From assembly GCF_013204855.1 (NCBI RefSeq), contig NZ_JABMKZ010000026.1, forward strand, positions 48,606 through 112,605: a DNA stretch of 64,000 nt, in the 5' to 3' direction. This stretch comes from Paenibacillus alba. Lineage in GTDB: Bacteria > Bacillota > Bacilli > Paenibacillales > NBRC-103111. The notes under the pieces are model-generated. The model saw only the letters and a program-made list of their open reading frames with translations. It was not told where the DNA came from and ran no database searches. This document shows positions 27,616-36,073 of this stretch, in pieces. The position numbers were made by a program, and so were the translations under genes. Positions within the stretch are counted from its first letter, which is position 1, and each line of letters begins with the position of its first letter.

Positions 27616-27698
27616 ACCAACTCCTTGAATCCCCGTACTATCACTGAAAGTGAATTATGAAGGGTTTACCCAGTCGCAACTCTCCTTCCTATAAATTT

Positions 27699-27741
27699 AA
27701 AAGAGGCACCAGACCCCATTATTGAGGTCGGTGTCTCTTTC
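27699..27741 (+). terminator. Rho-independent terminator
   Basis: AAAGAGGCACCAGACC pairs with GGTCGGTGTCTCTTT over a 10-base loop, with two small mismatches. Confidence 0.75.
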
Positions 27742-27908
27742 TTTCATAGTCTCCTTTCCTTGGAATCTAACATCGTTCTCCGGAACATTCTTAGGGAAAT
27801 CGTTATTTTGGTCAAATTTCTTTTGAGAAATGCCATTTAACGTTCTTTGTATGTCATTTAATGTAACTCAAATTAAAATTTTATTTTTAATGTTATTTAT
27901 TCTTACAC

Positions 27909-27966
27909 ATGAAAGCGTTCTCTAAATAAAAATTCATTGACAATCTGAATATGCCCTCTATATAAT
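27909..27966 (+). promoter_or_regulatory. cre site and sigma-A promoter of the sugar-acid operon
   Basis: ATGAAAGCGTTCTCT (27909-27923) fits the CcpA operator consensus WTGNAANCGNWNNCW at every position. TTGACA (27937-27942), an 18-base spacer and TATAAT (27961-27966) form a near-ideal promoter. The cre lies just upstream of the -35. The layout predicts a strong promoter that responds to carbon catabolite control as well as to a specific regulator. The rest of 27742-28057 has no gene. Confidence 0.75.
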
Positions 27967-27967
27967 G

Positions 27968-28034
27968 AAAATAAACCAGAAACAAATCACAATATAAATC
28001 GTGGTGTACAATTCCGCATAAAATAAACCAGAAA
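27968..28034 (+). repeat. 15-bp direct repeats at the operon promoter (operator candidate)
   Basis: AAAATAAACCAGAAA occurs exactly at 27968-27982 and at 28020-28034, 52 bases apart (five helical turns). The first copy lies on the transcription start and the second just before the first gene. This is the usual place and phasing for a repressor pair. The GntR-type protein at 36074 is the obvious candidate ligand-responsive regulator. Confidence 0.6.
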
Positions 28035-28057
28035 TAATCTAGAGAGGTTGTTGAGTT

Positions 28058-29044
28058 ATGAAGGCTGTCCAAAGTCGCAATGGGACTTCTCAAATCGTGG
28101 AGCTTCCAATTCCTGAGCTGAAGCCGCATCACGTGAAAGTGAAAGTTGATTTTTCGGCGGTAAGTGTGGGTACTGAGCTTATGATGATCCGCAATCAAAG
28201 CAATGCCGGGCTCGGCTATAGCGCTACTGGAATTGTAGAGGAAATAGGGGAGGGCGTGACGCATGTCGTTCCTGGTCAACGTGTAGCGTGCTACGGCGTT
28301 CCTTGCCATCGGGAGTATGTAGTGGCACCCAAACATCTGGTCGCTTTGGTTCCAGAAGGTGTGAACCCAGTAGAAGCGGCGTTCGTCGGCATTGGAGCGA
28401 TTGCGATTCATGCTCTCCGGCAGGCTAATTTGCAGTTTGGTGAGACGGTTATCGTGGTTGGCCTTGGTATTCTGGGTCAAGTCATCGCGCGCATCGCCAA
28501 TGCGGCTGGCTACCGAGTGGTTGGCCTTGAACTGATGGAGGAAAGATGTCTTTTACTAGAACAAGAAGGCGTGACGGTTTATAGAAGCGAGGAAAAGATG
28601 CAGCAGGCTTTAGCCTTGGATAAAACGATACAAGGTGCTGATGCCGTCCTATTGTGCGCTAGCAGGAGGGAACACAGCATGATTGACAGCGCTCTCAATT
28701 GGCTGCGGGACCGGGGGCGAATTGTGATTGTTGGAGATACAGGCACTGATTTCGATCGAGATCTGCTGTTTAGCAAAGAGGCGACCATTCATATTTCCCG
28801 CGCGGGAGGGCCGGGTCGGTACGAGGATAGCTATGAGCAGCAGGGTGTAGATTATCCGATTGGTTATGTTCGTTGGACAGAAGGCCGCAATATGCAGGAG
28901 TTTTTACGACTGATTGCTGAGAAGCGGATTGCTATCGAGTCTCTCATTATGAACGAATGCAAGCTGGATTTGCTTCCTGATATGTATCAAAGCTATATGA
29001 ATTCACCGGAGCAGATGATGGGAGTTATCGTTACCTATAATTAA
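28058..29044 (+). CDS. MDR-family sugar dehydrogenase
   Basis: This 328-residue medium-chain dehydrogenase has an N-terminal GroES-like fold (VSVGTELMMIRN; GYSATGIVEEIGEGV) and a Rossmann domain with GLGILGQVIARI. The Cys-His-Glu zinc triad and the four-cysteine structural zinc loop of classic alcohol dehydrogenases are not apparent. The family includes sugar and polyol dehydrogenases and the glucose- or threonine-type enzymes. As the first gene after the operon promoter, with sugar importer genes behind it, the likely role is oxidation of the imported sugar or of one of its hydroxyls with NAD(P). AGAGAGG precedes the ATG. Confidence 0.85.
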   Translation: MKAVQSRNGTSQIVELPIPELKPHHVKVKVDFSAVSVGTELMMIRNQSNAGLGYSATGIVEEIGEGVTHVVPGQRVACYGVPCHREYVVAPKHLVALVPEGVNPVEAAFVGIGAIAIHALRQANLQFGETVIVVGLGILGQVIARIANAAGYRVVGLELMEERCLLLEQEGVTVYRSEEKMQQALALDKTIQGADAVLLCASRREHSMIDSALNWLRDRGRIVIVGDTGTDFDRDLLFSKEATIHISRAGGPGRYEDSYEQQGVDYPIGYVRWTEGRNMQEFLRLIAEKRIAIESLIMNECKLDLLPDMYQSYMNSPEQMMGVIVTYN

Positions 29045-29092
29045 TCAGGCACCTGTCGGTATGGCTTATAAATTACATGGGAGGTGTCCTGC

Positions 29093-30052
29093 GTGGATAA
29101 GAATGGAAGCGCGTTAGCCAGAGGAAAGATAGCACCGAAGCTGCCTAGTCAAAAGGTATGGAAAACCTTGGTCCGATACCGCTTGTTGTATCTAATGCTT
29201 ATGCCAGGTGTTGCTTATTATATCGTGTATCATTACTTTCCGATGATCGGGCTGTTAATTGCCTTTAAGCAATATAACCTGATGTCCGGCATCTGGGGCA
29301 GCAAGTGGGTTGGCTTTGATAATTTCCGCACGATTTTTGCGTCACCTGATTTTCCCTTATTAATGAAGAACACACTGCTGCTGAGCTTATACCGGATCGT
29401 GTTCAACATGCTGCCTGATGTTCTCTTGGCGTTGATACTTAATGAAATCAGGTCACAGTGGTTTAAAAGGATCGTGCAGACGATTACCTACGGCCCGTAC
29501 TTCTTATCGTGGATTATCGTATATGGGCTTGTGTTTTCATTCTTTGCCCCTGGTGCTGGACTGTTTACGACGCTGTTCCGCGACTGGGGTTGGGGGAATA
29601 TGGATGTCCTAACCAATTCGGATTATTTCCGGACGATGCTCATTTCGACAGATTTATGGAAAAGCACGGGATTTGGGGCCATTATTTATTTGGCTGCACT
29701 GGGCAGTATCAATCATGAGCTCTATGAGGCCGCTGTGGTCGACGGTGCTGGACGTTGGCGTCTTCTCTGGCACATTACGCTGCCCGGTATTCGACAGGTA
29801 TTCATCCTGCTTTTGATCTTAAGGATCGGGCACATTATGGATGCGGGCTTCGAGCAGGTGTACATCTTTTTGAACGCGCGCGTGTACGATGTTGGGGATA
29901 TTCTGGATACATGGATTTTCCGCCGAGGCATCGAGCAGATGGAATTCAGTGTACCGGCAGCTATGGGTGTGTTCAAGTCTGTCATTGGGCTGGTGCTCGT
30001 CCTTGGGGCTAATAAATTGGCCAAAAAAGTAGATGGCTCCGGCATCTGGTAG
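29093..30052 (+). CDS. ABC sugar permease, LplB type
   Basis: This 319-residue protein has six membrane helices and the EAA loop that docks the ATPase (YEAAVVDGAGRWRLLWHITLPG). It starts inside the LplB/YtcP-type branch (LMLMPGVAYYIVYHYFPMIG; LIAFKQYNLMSGI), which imports oligosaccharides in Paenibacillus and Bacillus. GTG 29093 is chosen because GGGAGG lies 8 bases upstream, while GTG 29084 overlaps that site. It pairs with the permease at 30068 and the lipoprotein at 31136. No ATPase is encoded, as is usual for such systems, which share an MsmX-type ATPase. Confidence 0.92.
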   Translation: MDKNGSALARGKIAPKLPSQKVWKTLVRYRLLYLMLMPGVAYYIVYHYFPMIGLLIAFKQYNLMSGIWGSKWVGFDNFRTIFASPDFPLLMKNTLLLSLYRIVFNMLPDVLLALILNEIRSQWFKRIVQTITYGPYFLSWIIVYGLVFSFFAPGAGLFTTLFRDWGWGNMDVLTNSDYFRTMLISTDLWKSTGFGAIIYLAALGSINHELYEAAVVDGAGRWRLLWHITLPGIRQVFILLLILRIGHIMDAGFEQVYIFLNARVYDVGDILDTWIFRRGIEQMEFSVPAAMGVFKSVIGLVLVLGANKLAKKVDGSGIW

Positions 30053-30067
30053 GAGGGGATCACGACG

Positions 30068-30955
30068 ATGTTATATGCATTGAAGAAAACAAAATCCGAT
30101 CGAATAGTCGATGGTATCCTTTACGGAGGCTTGATTCTGTTCTCGCTTGCGACATTATTTCCGATCTATTTTGTCATCATTATGTCGATTACGCCCTATA
30201 CGGAGGTGCTTCGCAATGGGGGCTTTGTTATCTTCCCGAATGTGTTTACCTTTGAGGCGTTCAAGACGATTTTTGGCAGTAATGTCGTGCCTAAGGCGCT
30301 CCAAGTAACGGTGTTCATTACGATTGTGGGCACGGCCTGCAATCTGGCAATTACTACTTTGCTAGCTTATCCGCTATCCAAAAAGTTTCTTCCCGGAAGG
30401 AACATTGTGCTCATGGGCATTGTGTTCACGATGCTGTTCTCGGGCGGGATTATCCCTACGTATCTGGTTGTTAAGGGTACGGGGCTTATGAATTCTTTGT
30501 GGGCGCTCATTATTCCAGGGCTAGTGTCCTCCTTTAATATGTTGATTATGAAAACCTTCTTCGAAGGGCTTCCGAATGAAATTGAAGAAGCAGCGAAGGT
30601 GGATGGGTGCAATGATTTCGGGACGCTTCTGCGCATAGTGCTTCCACTCTCGATGCCGATTATTGCGACACTGGGGTTGTTTTATGGGGTCAATCACTGG
30701 AATGCCTATTTCGGGGGGATTATGTATTTAACGGATCGCGAGCTCTATCCCTTGCAGGTAGTGCTGCGCAATATGATTGTATCGCCAACGGTTAGTCAGG
30801 AGCTTGCGGTTCCGCAGTCCTCGCTGGATGCCTTGCCGCCAGAAACGATTAAGATGGCAACGGTTGTTGTAGCAATCGTACCGGTCATGATTATATATCC
30901 CTTCCTGCAAAAATATTTCGTTAAAGGCATGCTGCTCGGTGCTGTGAAAGGCTAA
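30068..30955 (+). CDS. ABC sugar permease, LplC type
   Basis: The second permease subunit, 295 residues and six helices, has the EAA loop EEAAKVDGCNDFGTLLRIVLP and the LplC/YtcP-family N-terminus (YGGLILFSLATLFPIYFVIIM). Its C-terminus (FLQKYFVKGMLLGAVKG) is the signature ending of this branch. GGAGGGGATC precedes the ATG. It forms the translocation pore with the LplB-type partner 15 bases upstream. Confidence 0.92.
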   Translation: MLYALKKTKSDRIVDGILYGGLILFSLATLFPIYFVIIMSITPYTEVLRNGGFVIFPNVFTFEAFKTIFGSNVVPKALQVTVFITIVGTACNLAITTLLAYPLSKKFLPGRNIVLMGIVFTMLFSGGIIPTYLVVKGTGLMNSLWALIIPGLVSSFNMLIMKTFFEGLPNEIEEAAKVDGCNDFGTLLRIVLPLSMPIIATLGLFYGVNHWNAYFGGIMYLTDRELYPLQVVLRNMIVSPTVSQELAVPQSSLDALPPETIKMATVVVAIVPVMIIYPFLQKYFVKGMLLGAVKG

Positions 30956-31135
30956 ATGCTGATCGAAGCATTCTCATATAAGGTTCAGACAGCTAGTTGA
31001 AGAGCTACCACGTCATAGGGGGGATGAGCGGTCGAAGGCGAATTTCGATCGACAGGGGTCAACGGTTTGCGTTGTTGTGGAGTTAAGCTGCCAGTCTCGA
31101 TTTGCGAAATGAGAACGAATAGGGAGGTTACGATT

Positions 31136-32740
31136 TTGAAAACATTTTCCAAGATCACGTCCGTTTTAATTACCTCATCTCTGGTTTTAACCGCTTGTGG
31201 AGGCGCCAACGAAGGTGCGTCTTCATCCCCCAAGGGCAGCCCGGGAAGCACTTCGGCTGTCGCTGGCACCAAGGAAAAGCTCGAACTGAAATGGAATGTC
31301 ATTGCTGATGCAAGCAGTCAACTGCCATCGCCTGATAAGGATTTTGTGAAAAAAGCGATCGAACAAAAGTTTAATGTCAGTCTCAAGCTGACTTATGCGC
31401 CGATGGGGCAGGATTATAAAAATAGACTAAATACCCTGATCGCATCCGGCGATATCCCTGATCTGTTCTTCTCGGAGGGGATTGATTCCAATACGTACAT
31501 TAAAGATGGTGTCGCTCGCGATTTAACCGGACTTGTTACGCCAGCCAAGATGCCGAACTATTTCAAATACTGGATGAAAGAAGATATTCTGAAAGGCTAT
31601 CAGGTGCAAAACGTGTTCAAACGGGCTCCGGTGCCGTACGAAACCGATTTGTACCGCACGTTCTATATTCGAACAGATTGGCTGACTAAGCTAGGTCTGA
31701 AAATGCCTACCAATTATGATGAATTGATTACTGTCATGAAGGCATTTACGTTCGATGATCCGGATGGGAACGGGAAAAACGATACGTATGGGTTTACCGC
31801 TGTGGGGAATGGAACCAACATGTCGATGGATTTTCCTGAGTTTTTGAAAAATGGCTTGGTCGGTGACACTTATGTGGAAGGCGATAAATTAATTGATGTA
31901 CGGACGGATATTCGCCTGCAGCCGGTTCTCAATGATATCAAAAACCTGCTCAGCCTAAAGGTCGTTGACCCAGACTGGCTGTTGAATAAAAACGGACAGC
32001 AGTATGAGAAGGCATCGCAGGGTAAAGTAGGGATCGTGCTGGGTATGGGCAAAACGCTTGCCTTCGATAACAATCCTGCCGGGATTCAAATGAAAACAAA
32101 GCAGGTTACCAGCAATCCAAACGCGAACTGGGAGCCTTTCCATCCGTGGGAAAAGACAGGTTCATGGGTTGAAACGATCCCGGGCAATCCTTTTCTCATC
32201 AGCTCCAAAGCATCAGATGCCAAAGCACAACGCTCCATAGAAATTCTCGATTGGCTCTCAGGGGAAGAAGGCTTCCTGCTGACACGCTACGGTCAAGAAG
32301 GTGTGGACTATAAGCGCGATGGCAAGAAGATTGAGGTTAATGCGGACGCCTATAAAAAAGATGTTACCGACAATGGCAACTTTATCGATATTTATGGATG
32401 GTTTACACCAAGAAAGCCGGAAGTTTTCGGACTGGACATTATGGATAAAGATGTGACAGAGCGGGATAAGAAAATTGTGGAGAAAATTCGCTCCTATAAG
32501 ATCCTTCCTTCGGTTGGAACAAGTCTTGCTATCAAAGAGGGTATGGACCTAGCGGGCATGCGCAAACGTATGAATGAACTGCTTATTCAAGTCTTGTACA
32601 AAGATAAGGATGCATCGAACTGGCCGCAATATCGCCAAGAAATTATGACCAAATACGGCGGTAAAGCGATATTTGATTATTATGCGGAGCAGGTTGCTGC
32701 GGCCCAAGGGAAAGCCATTACTTTTAAAACGGATAACTAA
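31136..32740 (+). CDS. Sugar-binding lipoprotein, LplA type
   Basis: This 534-residue family-1 solute-binding protein captures the sugar outside the cell and delivers it to the two permeases. The signal peptide KTFSKITSVLITSSLVL ends in the lipobox LTACG. The large binding domain contains DWLTKLGLKMPTNYDELI and FDDPDGNGKNDTYGFTA, typical of the LplA branch for oligosaccharides. TTG 31136 is chosen because GGGAGG lies 8 bases upstream and the signal peptide then has a normal length; the ATG at 31110 gives an extra charged tail. The ligand cannot be read from the sequence. Confidence 0.92.
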   Translation: MKTFSKITSVLITSSLVLTACGGANEGASSSPKGSPGSTSAVAGTKEKLELKWNVIADASSQLPSPDKDFVKKAIEQKFNVSLKLTYAPMGQDYKNRLNTLIASGDIPDLFFSEGIDSNTYIKDGVARDLTGLVTPAKMPNYFKYWMKEDILKGYQVQNVFKRAPVPYETDLYRTFYIRTDWLTKLGLKMPTNYDELITVMKAFTFDDPDGNGKNDTYGFTAVGNGTNMSMDFPEFLKNGLVGDTYVEGDKLIDVRTDIRLQPVLNDIKNLLSLKVVDPDWLLNKNGQQYEKASQGKVGIVLGMGKTLAFDNNPAGIQMKTKQVTSNPNANWEPFHPWEKTGSWVETIPGNPFLISSKASDAKAQRSIEILDWLSGEEGFLLTRYGQEGVDYKRDGKKIEVNADAYKKDVTDNGNFIDIYGWFTPRKPEVFGLDIMDKDVTERDKKIVEKIRSYKILPSVGTSLAIKEGMDLAGMRKRMNELLIQVLYKDKDASNWPQYRQEIMTKYGGKAIFDYYAEQVAAAQGKAITFKTDN

Positions 32741-32763
32741 TCAAGCGGATTGGAGATTTGGCG

Positions 32764-33546
32764 ATGCGTTTAAAGGGAAAAAAGGCGTTGGTCACAGGTG
32801 GGGCGAGAGGCATCGGACAGGGAATTGCGGAGAAATTCGTGGCGGAAGGTGCCCATGTCATTCTGCTTGACTACCGGGAAGAGCATGTGCTTCAATCCGC
32901 CGTTATGCTTCGCAAATTTGCCGAGGAACGCGGAATTACAGCCCAAATTGCAACGGTAGTTTGTGATTTGGGTATACCCGAACAGGTGGAGCGGGCCGCC
33001 GAGGAGGCTTGGTCCCTCTGGGGCGGGCTTGATATTCTGGTCAATAATGCGGGGATTGCAACGCGGGAATCGTTCGTGGATATTCCGCTTTCCCGCTGGC
33101 AGCAGGTGATTCAAGTGAATCTTACTGCGATGTTCCAGCTCAGCCAATGGGTCGCTAAGAGGATGATTACAGATGAGATTCAAGGTTCGATTGTAAATAT
33201 GGCTTCCAAAAATGGCTTGGCAGGCAGTGCTGTACTTGCCCACTATAACGCCTCCAAGGGGGGTGTTGTGCTGCTGACACAATCAATGGCTGTTGATCTT
33301 GCGGAATACGGGATTCGTGTTAATGCGGTAGCGCCGGGCTTTATTGATACACCACTGGACAGAGAACTTAAGGAAACATCGGAACAGACGCTTAACCTGA
33401 CTGCAAGGACGCCGATGCGCCGCCTTGGGACGGTCGGTGAGGTAGCTAATGCTTTTCTCTTTCTGGCTTCAGATGAAGCGTCCTATATAACCGGAACTAC
33501 GCTGGTCGTAGATGGCGGTCATCTGGCCAACGCGTGTGATTTGTGA
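32764..33546 (+). CDS. SDR-family oxidoreductase
   Basis: This 260-residue classical short-chain dehydrogenase has the cofactor motif TGGARGIG (Thr11-Gly18), ILVNNAG, and the catalytic triad Ser148 (NMASKNG), Tyr161 and Lys165 (YNASKGG). Asp40 after the second strand (LLDYREEH) predicts NAD preference. ATG 32764 is chosen because GGAG lies 8 bases before it. In the context it could oxidise the sugar at C1, or a later 2-keto-3-deoxy acid, as the FucD and LRA5-type SDRs do in oxidative fucose and rhamnose pathways. Confidence 0.9.
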   Translation: MRLKGKKALVTGGARGIGQGIAEKFVAEGAHVILLDYREEHVLQSAVMLRKFAEERGITAQIATVVCDLGIPEQVERAAEEAWSLWGGLDILVNNAGIATRESFVDIPLSRWQQVIQVNLTAMFQLSQWVAKRMITDEIQGSIVNMASKNGLAGSAVLAHYNASKGGVVLLTQSMAVDLAEYGIRVNAVAPGFIDTPLDRELKETSEQTLNLTARTPMRRLGTVGEVANAFLFLASDEASYITGTTLVVDGGHLANACDL

Positions 33547-33596
33547 ACAGGTATGCTTTTTTCCACCAATAACTAGTGAAAAGGGAGCCGTTGCAA

Positions 33597-35945
33597 ATGT
33601 CTCGAGATGAATCTGCTGATAACAAGAATCCAATGTCGAAGGAAACGGAAAAGGAAAGAGTGAGCCGAAGGAGCTTGCTCAAAACGTTAAGTGTGGGCGG
33701 AGCGGTGCTGGCTGGCAATGTGCTCGCCGCCAAGCTTGCCTTTGCAGATAATCAAAAAGGCAATCAGGATGAGCAGCAGGGAATTGGGAATGGCAGAGAT
33801 AAGGATGAGAAAGGAAAGGGGGGAGATCCGCTGCTGCAGGTAAGCAATGTGAGACAACTCCTCGAGCTCCCTCCGGGACACCTCAAGGATGGAACCATCG
33901 TCTATGTGGGTGGTTATCATCGACTTGGTGATGGCGGAGCCAAGCTGGTCCGCTGGATAGACGGAAGCACTAAGGCGGATAACGGCGGCACGGTTCATAA
34001 GGCTGCTGGCAATAAAAAGGGTTGTTGGGAAGTTATCCATCAAGGTGTGGCTGATTTCCGTTGGTTTGGTCTCTTTGATGGATCGAAGAACGCGGATGAT
34101 GCCCTGGATGCCATGGTTAATGATCTATCTATCCACCGGATTGAGGCTCATACCGATTTGAATTTTATTGGGCGTCATACATACCATCGAAGCGATATTG
34201 AGCTGGATTTCCACGGTCATACCGTAACAACGGAAGGAATTGTGTTGAACACGAAGGACAATCCCTTCGGAGCTGTGCTGTTCTTTCAAGGTACAGCGAC
34301 GGGTGACATACAGACGGTTACGCTCTCCAAGAATATTGCCGAGTTAAGCGACATTCTGGAGGTGCCTAGCTCCTCCGCGTTTCAGGTAGAGGATTGGTGG
34401 AACGCGCAGGTAAATAACAATCCAGGCGGTAAAGCGCAGCGCGAGTTGGATTACTTGCTGATGGTCACAGAAATCATTGACAGCACTCATATTCGTGTTA
34501 ATTATAAGCTGGGTTGGGCGCTTGCGGCAGGCCGAGTCATTACGTATAAGAAGATGAAGCCCGTCTTTCACTGCCATGTGCGAAATATGAAGTTTGTAGG
34601 TGTCCCTGTGCCGCCAACCAACTCAACAACGGTAAGGCCCTTCGAGACATGGGATCAGATTGGCTCCAATCCGGTTGCTTATGAGTTCGCAGTCCGATGC
34701 GATGCATCTGGGATTGTGGCAACCAAAGTATTCTGGCCAGTAGTCCAGCGGCGATATTGTACGCATTACGTAACGGAGCGCTGCGAGCTCTACAATCCGG
34801 AGGAAAGGGACTGGGGAGGCACAGGCTATTTGACCCAACAGCTTAACGTACTCTACGGGCATGTCAGGGATTGCAACACCAGCAATGCACGGCACCTTAA
34901 TGACTTCACTTGCGCCGGCTATTGCATGGTCGAGAATTGTCATGGCGACGGGGATGATTACGGTCCTTTCGTGACCCATGGGCAGTTCGAGCATGACCTT
35001 GTATATATCGGAAACTCCGGCTTGCTCTCGTTTGCCAACAGCGGGACCACGTGGGGGGACAGCGCGAAGCGAATCACGGTTAAGAAGCATATTGCGACAC
35101 GGATCGTGGCACACAAGAAGCTGACCGACCTTACACTGGAGGACGTTCACGCCATCAAGAAGGAAGGCTTGGACAACTCAGGCACGATATGGGCGAACGC
35201 GGATGGCTTGCAGATGCGAGGCTGTACGACAGAGATGATGCTGACACTTTCCCAAAGCTCAAATCGTTCCGCCCGAAAAAATATCGCGGATGGCTGCACC
35301 TTCGGGATGACGCCGGATTATGAAATCGCTCGTCCAGTCCGAAGCACGGCTGTGGGGAATCTGCCCGTTTCTTCCGATTTTGTGATGCAGAATTGTGAAT
35401 TTATCAATGTGGATAATAATCATATCGGCAGCATTAACCGGCTTGTACTGATTAATACTTGGTTTACTGGGGTTTCGCCAACATCCAGGCCAGTACGAGT
35501 GGGCAGTATTGATGTAACTGTACAAGGTGGCGGCTTCCGCAACTCGGGACTGCTGTTGACAGGAACTTTCGATTCGGTTGCGACAGGAACGGAGGATCAG
35601 TCGATTACGGTGGGCGGAGGAGCCCAGCTTAGCGGAACGAACGCGGAGAAGGCGTTTTTGAAAAGCAATAATACGAAGGGTGTCGTTACGTGGAGCTTCG
35701 GGGACTGTAAAAGCACAGCCGCAGATTCGAGTACCGCACACTTTAGTATTCCGGCGGGCACTGGTAATTTGAAAGCCATCGGCGCAAGGTTTACGAATGG
35801 CAAGTATGAGGCAGCGGCGACTGCATTCGGAAGTGGCCGTTATTTCTTCCTAAACTCATGCATCGAACAAGGTGTTAATCGTGCTGCACTGCCTCCCGAG
35901 AACGATGCGATTAAACATAGCGCAGGAAACATTACGCTTTCCTAA
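33597..35945 (+). CDS. Tat-exported beta-helix-like protein
   Basis: This 782-residue protein has a twin-arginine signal (SRRSLLKTLSVGGAVLAGNV, ending LAFA), so it should be exported folded, often with a bound cofactor or metal. The body has repeated short beta units (FINVDNNHIGSINRLVLINT) in the manner of right-handed parallel beta-helix proteins such as pectate lyases and glycan-active tailspikes. I recognise no defined family or catalytic residue. AAGGGAG lies 9 bases before ATG 33597. Its place between the importer and the catabolic genes suggests it cuts a polysaccharide to feed this pathway. That role is inference. Confidence 0.75.
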   Translation: MSRDESADNKNPMSKETEKERVSRRSLLKTLSVGGAVLAGNVLAAKLAFADNQKGNQDEQQGIGNGRDKDEKGKGGDPLLQVSNVRQLLELPPGHLKDGTIVYVGGYHRLGDGGAKLVRWIDGSTKADNGGTVHKAAGNKKGCWEVIHQGVADFRWFGLFDGSKNADDALDAMVNDLSIHRIEAHTDLNFIGRHTYHRSDIELDFHGHTVTTEGIVLNTKDNPFGAVLFFQGTATGDIQTVTLSKNIAELSDILEVPSSSAFQVEDWWNAQVNNNPGGKAQRELDYLLMVTEIIDSTHIRVNYKLGWALAAGRVITYKKMKPVFHCHVRNMKFVGVPVPPTNSTTVRPFETWDQIGSNPVAYEFAVRCDASGIVATKVFWPVVQRRYCTHYVTERCELYNPEERDWGGTGYLTQQLNVLYGHVRDCNTSNARHLNDFTCAGYCMVENCHGDGDDYGPFVTHGQFEHDLVYIGNSGLLSFANSGTTWGDSAKRITVKKHIATRIVAHKKLTDLTLEDVHAIKKEGLDNSGTIWANADGLQMRGCTTEMMLTLSQSSNRSARKNIADGCTFGMTPDYEIARPVRSTAVGNLPVSSDFVMQNCEFINVDNNHIGSINRLVLINTWFTGVSPTSRPVRVGSIDVTVQGGGFRNSGLLLTGTFDSVATGTEDQSITVGGGAQLSGTNAEKAFLKSNNTKGVVTWSFGDCKSTAADSSTAHFSIPAGTGNLKAIGARFTNGKYEAAATAFGSGRYFFLNSCIEQGVNRAALPPENDAIKHSAGNITLS

Positions 35946-36073
35946 TTCTACAGACGTATATTGGATTGGATGAAATGGAGACTATTGCTATACTTATCCT
36001 ATCCAAATAACGAATTGATTAGAGCGGACTATGTAGATTGTCGAGTAAATGGCTCGAAGAATGAGGGAGCAGA

